This document shows positions 1 to 4,426 of a stretch of 5,680 nt of DNA, piece by piece. The notes beneath the pieces were generated by a model that was given only the letters and a program-made list of their open reading frames with translations, had not been told where the DNA came from and searched no databases. A program made the translations under genes and the position numbers. Numbering within the stretch: the stretch's first letter is position 1; the number at the start of each line of letters is the position of its first letter. The stretch is from Tannerella sp. (GTDB lineage: Bacteria > Bacteroidota > Bacteroidia > Bacteroidales > Tannerellaceae), in NCBI GenBank assembly GCA_031261145.1, contig JAISJX010000454.1:1-5680 (forward strand). Direction: 5' to 3'.

Positions 1-130
1 CACCCACTGCCAATGACGGGTGCACCGTGCACCCGGTCTTGTCCGTCAAGATATTCACGCCTGTTATTGTGATCCCTTAACGGAGAAAAAATGCGTGGGG
101 GATGTATCCTTTTCCTTTGTTGTCCCAATT
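1..130. other. Gene-free left edge with a palindrome
   Basis: This is the stretch downstream of the hydrolase stop codon. No gene can be supported. A minus-strand frame stays open from inside the hydrolase to base 1, but it has no ATG and its product (containing REYLDGQDRVHGAPVIGSG) is not one I recognise. Two plus-strand frames run in from the edge and stop near bases 70-80. A perfect inverted repeat, CGGGTGCAC-C-GTGCACCCG, lies at 17-35. Neither strand has a T-run after it, so it is not a convincing terminator. A minus-strand run of six T at 85-90 has no good stem in front of it. How transcription of the hydrolase ends is therefore unresolved. Confidence 0.5.
17..35. repeat. Perfect 9-bp-arm palindrome
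   Basis: CGGGTGCAC and GTGCACCCG are exact reverse complements around a single central C. As RNA the loop would have to open to three bases, leaving 8 pairs. No U-tract follows on either strand. It could be a dimeric protein-binding site, part of a palindromic repeat, or chance within a coding region that continues left of the window. Confidence 0.4.
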
Positions 131-3100
131 TTATTTTGAAAACGAATACGCCTGAATCTCCACCGGGCCGAATAAACCGGACGGCTGCAAAGGCGAATCG
201 GCTTTCCACGGATTGATATTTACCCATGTCTTGCGATCTTTTTCCGGCAAACGCAGGTCGCCTATCAGGCGGTTCATCCAGTTATTGACAACGTCTATTT
301 CCAACGTATTTGGGCCTTCTTTCAACAGACCGGTGATGTTCAGCCGGTATGGGGTTGTCCATACGCCTCCTGCCGGTTGCCCGTTTAGCGTAACTTTGGC
401 CATGACCATCACTTTGCCCAAGTCGATATAAACTTGTCTGCCGGGTAATTTATCCATGGAAAATGTTGTCTGATAGCGGGCTGTCCCGGAGAAATAACGG
501 ATGCGTTCGTCATCAGACTTTGTCCAGTCTTGCAGGGTAGGGGAGGTAATCGTTTCTTCCGGCCCCCGTTTTCCTTTCTCAAACGAAACCTGCCAAGGCC
601 CGGTAACGGTGGCTACGACCTCTTTGCCGGGGAAGTTTGGCTGTGGCGAAGACGCCGGTTTGCCGTTTTTGCGGAAAATGATAAAGGCGCTTTCAAAAGG
701 TTGCAACTCTAAAGGCACAGTCGTTCCCGTTTTCGTGCGACTAAATTCGGACAGCGCACGGATATCTTTCGTCAATGGACTCCAATATTCGGGGGCTTTG
801 CCGGTAACACGGAATTGCGGGCTGAATTTCAGGGCTTTGTCGCTTTGATTCGATACGAAATAAATCTCGCCGTCTGGCAGGGTGCGATGGATAAACAGCG
901 CCGGTTCGTCCGCTATGCTGAAATCGGGTGTGACGTTTATCGCCGAGAAAACATCCTGAACAGATTGTCCGTCTGCGAATACTTTTCCTTTGCCGAACGG
1001 ACGTATTTTCTCACTTCCTGTACCCCACACTTCGGTCGCCAATGCTTCAACCTCGCTGTCGGCCTGCGGATAACCGGCCATACTCGGCGAACGTTTGGGC
1101 GCCGGGCCTAAAATAACAAGCCCCTCATTCACCAATTCTTTGATTTTCCGTAATAATTTGGGGCGCATGGTCTCCAATTGCGGCAAAACAAGCAAACTGT
1201 ATTGCATCCCGTCCGGTAAAGTTAATTTTCCGTCTTTCACCGAGGCGCGGGTAAGTAATACTTCCGCATTGATGTAATCATACGAATACCCGGCCGGAAG
1301 TTCGGGCGTACGGATACCGGTCATTTTCGGCGCATCCTCCCCGATGAAATAAGCCACGTCGGCTACATATAACCCTTGTTGCAACATAAAGTTACAACGT
1401 TTCAGGTAGCCTGTGAAAACATCCATCTGGCTGAACCAGGTGTTTTTGCGGTTAAACTCATTTCCGAACCACGCATCCAGCCCCGGTTCCCTGTCTTCAA
1501 AAGGCTGCTGGATATAGACGTGCAGCAAAGTACTGTTTATGCCTTCCGTGAAGAACCGGTCAAGGCGCTGTTTCATTATATCAGGGTAACGGCTGAAAAC
1601 CGGCCCGCCGCTGGTGCACGATTCGGCCCACACTTTGCGTTTACCATAGATATGTCCGCACGATGAGGCGGCGCGGTTTTCTATATCACCCAGCGAGCCT
1701 TCACTCCAAAACTCACCGGCGATTTCATCGGATTGTCCGCCATACTGGAGAAACTCTCCGGGGAATCCCCAATGTCCGTAATTCTCAAGCCACGTGGTTA
1801 ATCCATGCTGATTGCTAATACTGCGCAGCCTGCCTACGTAATCATAAGACACCCGGTCGGCAATCAACCGCCGCAAATCCCACAGGAAACGGTCGGATAA
1901 ATCCTGGCTGCCCACTACCACGCCTTTTAAAACAGGCAGGTAAGGAACAGGACTGTATCCGTAGGCGCTATCAAATATCCTGATCATGTGATCCGTCCAG
2001 TTCTGGCCTCCGGTCTCATAACTGTCTTCCACTACCACCTTGAACGATTTGCGATCCGCTTCGGGGATGCGGTGCAGGATTTCGCCGATAAAAGCGTCAA
2101 AATGCGAAGCTATATGCATCTTATTTATCTTGTCGATTTCCAGACCGGTGCCTTCGGGAGAAGCGGGGGAGTTCGTCACGCCGGTCGGCAACATGGCTTC
2201 GCGCGCTACAATCCAGTTTCCTTCGGGAGCGTCCCATTCCAGGACACCGTCCGAAACCTGCGCCGTCAAATCAATCACCCGGTCGGGCGCTACGCATAAC
2301 GACTGCGCTACGTCCGGTTGTTTATCCCACAGGTAGTCATCCCACATGGGAAGGGGCGTCTGGAACATCTTTGCCAGCGATTTTTCCGCATAACGTTCCA
2401 CCATCGGCTGGGAAGAAAGGACGATTTCCGCATCGCCTCCGCCGCGCTCGTTTATCACGAAACGGAATGCGTCCGCATTGGTTTCGGGCAATGAAATCAC
2501 AATCGGGGAATATGGAACGAATCCCACATTCAATGCGGGATTACTGCGGTCTATATGAATCTTTTTCAACGAACGGTACGAGTCTCCGTCTTTTACAAAA
2601 AGTTCTGCATCCGTCTTAATGGGCGTATGCGTCGTATAAGTAAAACTGCGAATAACAGCCGGTTGAGACAGTTTCAATTCTTCGGTCAGGATTTGACCGT
2701 TTTTCTTATGGACAGTCCACTTTTTTTCGACGACAGAAGGGTCGTTATGCTGTGCAGGATAGGCGATAACGCATACATCTTGTGCATCTTTTCCTACTTC
2801 CGGCAGTTTTATCTTTACCGGTTTTCCGCCTTTTACCGTCACATCCGAGGAGGCCAGATAGCGCATGCTCTCCTGCGGTTTCACCCACGGGCCGCCGGAC
2901 TGACTCCAACCCGGACTGTTGAATATGCCTATTTCAATATCCAATTCCGTCGCTTTCTTTAAAGCTGTGTGCATCACCTCCCACCATTCGGGCGTAAAAA
3001 GTTTGATGTTTCCGGACTGAATATCGCTAAGCCCGATGTTCCCAATAAACGCGCGGCCGATTCCCGCCGCTTTCATGGCTTCCAAGTCACGTACGACCGC

Positions 3101-3286
3101 TTCTTTGGAAATATTATCGGAAATCCAATACCAGTAAACGCCAATTCTGACATTGTCGGGCGTATTGTTAAACCCGCTTTCAATCGCTTGAAAGGTATTA
3201 TTACTCTCGTCGCATTTCTCTGTACACGATAGAACTACTGACAATAAAGCTATTGTAGCAATGGGATAAATAGATATTTTTCTCAT
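131..3286 (-). CDS. GH106-type glycoside hydrolase (alpha-L-rhamnosidase family) lipoprotein
   Basis: Complete 1051-aa protein, predicted to remove alpha-L-rhamnose from polysaccharides or oligosaccharides at the outer membrane or in the periplasm. Residues 1-21 are a lipoprotein signal: RK, a hydrophobic core, then the lipobox LSVVLS-C21, followed by TEKCDES, whose acidic residues may favour surface export. The GH106-like core starts near residue 47 (VRIGVYWYWISDNIS, then KDLEAMKAAGIGRAFIGN-like barrel sequence, IFNSPGWSQSGGPW at 121-134). The VVVEDSYETGGQNWTDH segment (417-433) and KVWAESCTSGGP (551-562) hold acidic residues E420, D421, E424 and E555, which are candidates for the catalytic pair. 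FEDREPGLDAWFGNEFNR (596-613) is also typical. Residues about 890-1048 form a GH2-like beta-sandwich (GTARYQTTF, VTLNGQPAGGVWTTPYRLNIT). Length fits the family. The start is the ATG at 3284-3286, chosen for the signal peptide directly behind it; there is no Shine-Dalgarno, as is usual in Bacteroidota. The family call comes from recognised sequence pattern; the substrate is inferred. Confidence 0.88.
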   Translation of the reverse strand: MRKISIYPIATIALLSVVLSCTEKCDESNNTFQAIESGFNNTPDNVRIGVYWYWISDNISKEAVVRDLEAMKAAGIGRAFIGNIGLSDIQSGNIKLFTPEWWEVMHTALKKATELDIEIGIFNSPGWSQSGGPWVKPQESMRYLASSDVTVKGGKPVKIKLPEVGKDAQDVCVIAYPAQHNDPSVVEKKWTVHKKNGQILTEELKLSQPAVIRSFTYTTHTPIKTDAELFVKDGDSYRSLKKIHIDRSNPALNVGFVPYSPIVISLPETNADAFRFVINERGGGDAEIVLSSQPMVERYAEKSLAKMFQTPLPMWDDYLWDKQPDVAQSLCVAPDRVIDLTAQVSDGVLEWDAPEGNWIVAREAMLPTGVTNSPASPEGTGLEIDKINKMHIASHFDAFIGEILHRIPEADRKSFKVVVEDSYETGGQNWTDHMIRIFDSAYGYSPVPYLPVLKGVVVGSQDLSDRFLWDLRRLIADRVSYDYVGRLRSISNQHGLTTWLENYGHWGFPGEFLQYGGQSDEIAGEFWSEGSLGDIENRAASSCGHIYGKRKVWAESCTSGGPVFSRYPDIMKQRLDRFFTEGINSTLLHVYIQQPFEDREPGLDAWFGNEFNRKNTWFSQMDVFTGYLKRCNFMLQQGLYVADVAYFIGEDAPKMTGIRTPELPAGYSYDYINAEVLLTRASVKDGKLTLPDGMQYSLLVLPQLETMRPKLLRKIKELVNEGLVILGPAPKRSPSMAGYPQADSEVEALATEVWGTGSEKIRPFGKGKVFADGQSVQDVFSAINVTPDFSIADEPALFIHRTLPDGEIYFVSNQSDKALKFSPQFRVTGKAPEYWSPLTKDIRALSEFSRTKTGTTVPLELQPFESAFIIFRKNGKPASSPQPNFPGKEVVATVTGPWQVSFEKGKRGPEETITSPTLQDWTKSDDERIRYFSGTARYQTTFSMDKLPGRQVYIDLGKVMVMAKVTLNGQPAGGVWTTPYRLNITGLLKEGPNTLEIDVVNNWMNRLIGDLRLPEKDRKTWVNINPWKADSPLQPSGLFGPVEIQAYSFSK

Positions 3287-3294
3287 GGCGCCAT
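3283..3294 (-). other. Start codon inside a 10-bp palindrome with an overlapping three-codon ORF
   Basis: The hydrolase start lies in ATGGCGCCAT (3285-3294), a perfect palindrome in otherwise very AT-rich leader DNA. An upstream ATG at 3292-3294 opens Met-Ala-Pro-stop, and its TGA overlaps the true ATG as ATGA. The upstream ATG is out of frame with the hydrolase, so it cannot extend the protein. A ribosome stopping there could reinitiate at the hydrolase start, but this may be chance. Confidence 0.3.
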
Positions 3295-3316
3295 ATTTTT
3301 TTTATTAATTAGGCCC

Positions 3317-3346
3317 CAAAATTCGGTATAAAATAATTATTTCCAA
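3317..3346 (-). promoter_or_regulatory. Candidate Bacteroides-type promoter for the hydrolase
   Basis: On the minus strand TTG (3344-3346) is followed after 19 bases by GAATTTTG (3317-3324). The latter matches the Bacteroides -7 consensus TAnnTTTG at every defined base except the first. The spacing fits the -33/-7 arrangement known for the Bacteroides primary sigma factor. Transcription would start near 3308-3312, leaving a leader of roughly 25 bases before the ATG. The match is short and made by eye. Confidence 0.4.
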
Positions 3347-3503
3347 TTGTGAAAATGATATTATTCCTTTCATTTCTGACAGAAAGGGAATCCGGTCAGT
3401 GAATAAGTGACAATTATCAGCGTTGGCGAGGGTATATTATTTTTATTTTATTAACAAAATATCGCCTTGACGATTAGGTTATATTAACGCTGCTGTCTTC
3501 CGG

Positions 3504-3547
3504 CCATCCTTCGACTATCCTGTATCTATCCTGTAACTATCCTCTGA
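3504..3547. repeat. Four 7-bp direct repeats at an 11-bp period (operator-like)
   Basis: On the plus strand CCATCCT (3504), CTATCCT (3515), CTATCCT (3526) and CTATCCT (3537) start exactly 11 bases apart with 4-base spacers TCGA, GTAT, GTAA and CTGA. Three units are identical and the fourth differs at one base. One unit per helical turn is the layout of sites bound side by side by OmpR/PhoB-type winged-helix regulators (7-bp repeats, 4-bp spacers). The array lies after the terminator of the upstream gene and about 160 bp before the hydrolase promoter candidate, so it most plausibly serves the hydrolase. The regulator is not in the window. Confidence 0.5.
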
Positions 3548-3572
3548 CTAAACAATGGCTATAAAAACGGTC

Positions 3573-3613
3573 AAAAAACCACATAGAGTAACATTATATT
3601 ACTCTATATGGTT
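3573..3613 (-). terminator. Intrinsic terminator of the 186-aa gene
   Basis: Arms at 3599-3613 and 3577-3591 form a 15-bp stem with a 7-base loop. On the minus strand the stem runs straight into six T (3578-3573). The one imperfect position (3582 against 3608) is a G-U wobble in minus-strand RNA but a C-A mismatch in plus-strand RNA, so the structure is better on the minus strand, matching the direction of the gene ending at 3771. The stem is AU-rich, but its length and the T-run make termination likely. It separates the transcripts of the 186-aa gene and the hydrolase. Confidence 0.65.
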
Positions 3614-3655
3614 AATTTTAACCAAATAAACATCGAATAATTGGATTTTATTTCT

Positions 3656-3755
3656 CGCAGATTGAATGGATTTAAACGCAGATAACGCAGATTCAATAAT
3701 TCAAGGATCGTAGGCCGTCCTTTAAAATCTGCGTCTAAAATCTGCGAAATCAGCG
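3656..3755. repeat. REP-like palindromic element built of CGCAGAT units
   Basis: Three CGCAGAT copies (3656, 3677 and 3686) face two exact inverted copies ATCTGCG (3727-3733 and 3740-3746) and one variant ATCAGCG (3749-3755). At the centre AAGGA (3703-3707) pairs with TCCTT (3718-3722). Intergenic sequences made of ATCTGCG units recur in many Bacteroidota genomes, which makes a dispersed palindromic repeat the best reading. It begins about 15 bases after the stop codon of the 186-aa gene, so it would be in that transcript's 3' end, ahead of the terminator. No transposase is nearby. Confidence 0.6.
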
Positions 3756-3770
3756 CGACATCTTCAAATC

Positions 3771-4331
3771 TTATAACTCTTCCGCTTTCTGCGAAATATT
3801 GCCGGGGGTGTCGGAGGCAAAAATTTCGATACGGTCACCGTCCAGACTGTCATTCGTGGTGGTGGCGGTGTATGTCCACTCGTAGCCGGTAAGTTCGGGC
3901 TGGGCATAGCCTTCTTCAACTAATGTGCCGTCAGGATTGAAGATGACGACCTTCACTTCCTTGACCGCGAAATCATCGGTCACAATGATGCGGATCACGT
4001 CGCCCGGCTGTCCGTGATAGGCCGACAGGTCGATGGTTTCGATGTCGGGCGCATGAAAGAAGTCGGCCACTGCTACGTTGCGGATGGTCTGCCCGCGTTT
4101 CGCCTTCGCTGAGTATGCCGCGCTCTGTTCAGGGTCGGCGGCTACGGCGCTGGAATACAAGACAGCACGCTGAAACCGGCGGCGATGCGCTTTCTGCAAT
4201 TCACTTTCTGTTTTACTCGCTGACGGAACTTTCGATACGATCGTCTGGCCATCTCTCTGGCGAAATACTAATAAATCGCCAATCTTTCCGCTTAACCCGT
4301 GGGTCACTACATTTCCTTTTTGCTTTGCCAT
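3771..4331 (-). CDS. Conserved protein of unknown function, DUF6266-like N-terminus with Ig-like C-terminal half
   Basis: This 186-aa protein has no signal peptide, lipobox or membrane segment and is probably cytoplasmic unless exported by another route. Residues 1-60 (HGLSGKIGDLLVFRQRDGQ, then a basic KAHRRRFQRAV helix at 47-56) resemble the start of DUF6266-type Bacteroidota proteins. After a helical stretch (61-90), residues about 95-180 alternate beta strands and end in IEIFASDTPGNIS, a pattern like bacterial Ig-like domains. The start is the ATG at 4329-4331, which has an AT-rich leader without a Shine-Dalgarno; the next Met would remove the conserved N-terminus. I see no clear promoter in the 97 bases before it, so it may be read through from the surface-protein gene upstream. 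It is followed by a REP-like element and a terminator. Codon use resembles a genuine gene. The function is unknown; the family resemblance is from memory of the pattern and is only moderately certain. Confidence 0.75.
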   Translation of the reverse strand: MAKQKGNVVTHGLSGKIGDLLVFRQRDGQTIVSKVPSASKTESELQKAHRRRFQRAVLYSSAVAADPEQSAAYSAKAKRGQTIRNVAVADFFHAPDIETIDLSAYHGQPGDVIRIIVTDDFAVKEVKVVIFNPDGTLVEEGYAQPELTGYEWTYTATTTNDSLDGDRIEIFASDTPGNISQKAEEL

Positions 4332-4426
4332 AAGTCTTTAATTTTAATTGATACTAATTTTGTTGTGAAAAATTGTTTATCTTTTTTAGCCCTAACAGGT
4401 TTTTGAAACCTGTTAGGGTTTTTCGA
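4332..4426. other. Short AT-rich spacer between the surface-protein gene and the 186-aa gene
   Basis: The spacer holds the 13-bp-arm hairpin at 4390-4418 and, next to the start codon of the 186-aa gene, an AT-rich leader (4332-4389) without a Shine-Dalgarno. I found no good -33/-7 promoter pair here on the minus strand, so the two genes could share a transcript. An AT-rich promoter that does not match the consensus cannot be excluded. Confidence 0.4.
4390..4423 (+). terminator. Strong hairpin with a T-tract, oriented opposite to the flanking genes
   Basis: CCCTAACAGGTTT (4390-4402) and its exact complement (4406-4418) form a 13-bp stem with a TTG loop, followed on the plus strand by TTTTT (4419-4423). 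That is a textbook intrinsic terminator for plus-strand transcription, yet both flanking genes are on the minus strand. On the minus strand the stem is followed by CTAAAAAAG, with no U-tract. It starts only a few bases after the stop codon of the surface-protein gene (4427-4429). It may therefore protect or end that transcript imperfectly, block antisense transcription, or be a dispersed palindromic repeat. Confidence 0.6.

Larger units (their letters stand above)
3287..3770. other. 484-bp intergenic control region
   Basis: The gap between the 186-aa gene and the hydrolase has no credible gene. Reading in the direction of transcription it holds a REP-like element (3656-3755), an intrinsic terminator (3573-3613), a four-unit direct repeat (3504-3547) and a promoter candidate (3317-3346). 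Between the last two there is a weaker hairpin: ATTCCTTTC at 3363-3371 pairs with GAAAGGGAAT at 3382-3391 with one bulged base and a 10-base loop. The DNA is clearly more AT-rich than the coding regions. I see nothing else in 3392-3503 beyond short inverted matches such as CAGCGTT (3418-3424) with AACGCTG (3486-3492). Confidence 0.6.

Noticed and set aside
213..3232. Many plus-strand open reading frames of 60-135 aa
   Set aside because: All are antisense to the GH106-type gene, whose full-length protein is coherent with a signal peptide and recognised motifs.
3363..3391. Hairpin upstream of the hydrolase promoter candidate
   Set aside because: Nine pairs with a bulge and a 10-base loop, no U-tract on either strand, and no known riboswitch features; noted within the intergenic entry only.
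3418..3492. Inverted matches CAGCGTT/AACGCTG and GGCGA/TCGCC
   Set aside because: Arms are short and widely separated (about 60 bases), and the inner pair is offset by a large bulge; compatible with chance.
3555..3629. 24-codon plus-strand ORF starting MAIKTVKKPHR
   Set aside because: It reads through the terminator hairpin, has no ribosome-binding or promoter signal, and its basic-hydrophobic look is expected by chance in this AT-rich DNA.
3504..3755. CRISPR array
   Set aside because: The repeats are 7 bp with 4-bp spacers (3504-3547), or short inverted units (3656-3755). Neither has CRISPR-length repeats and spacers and no cas gene is present.
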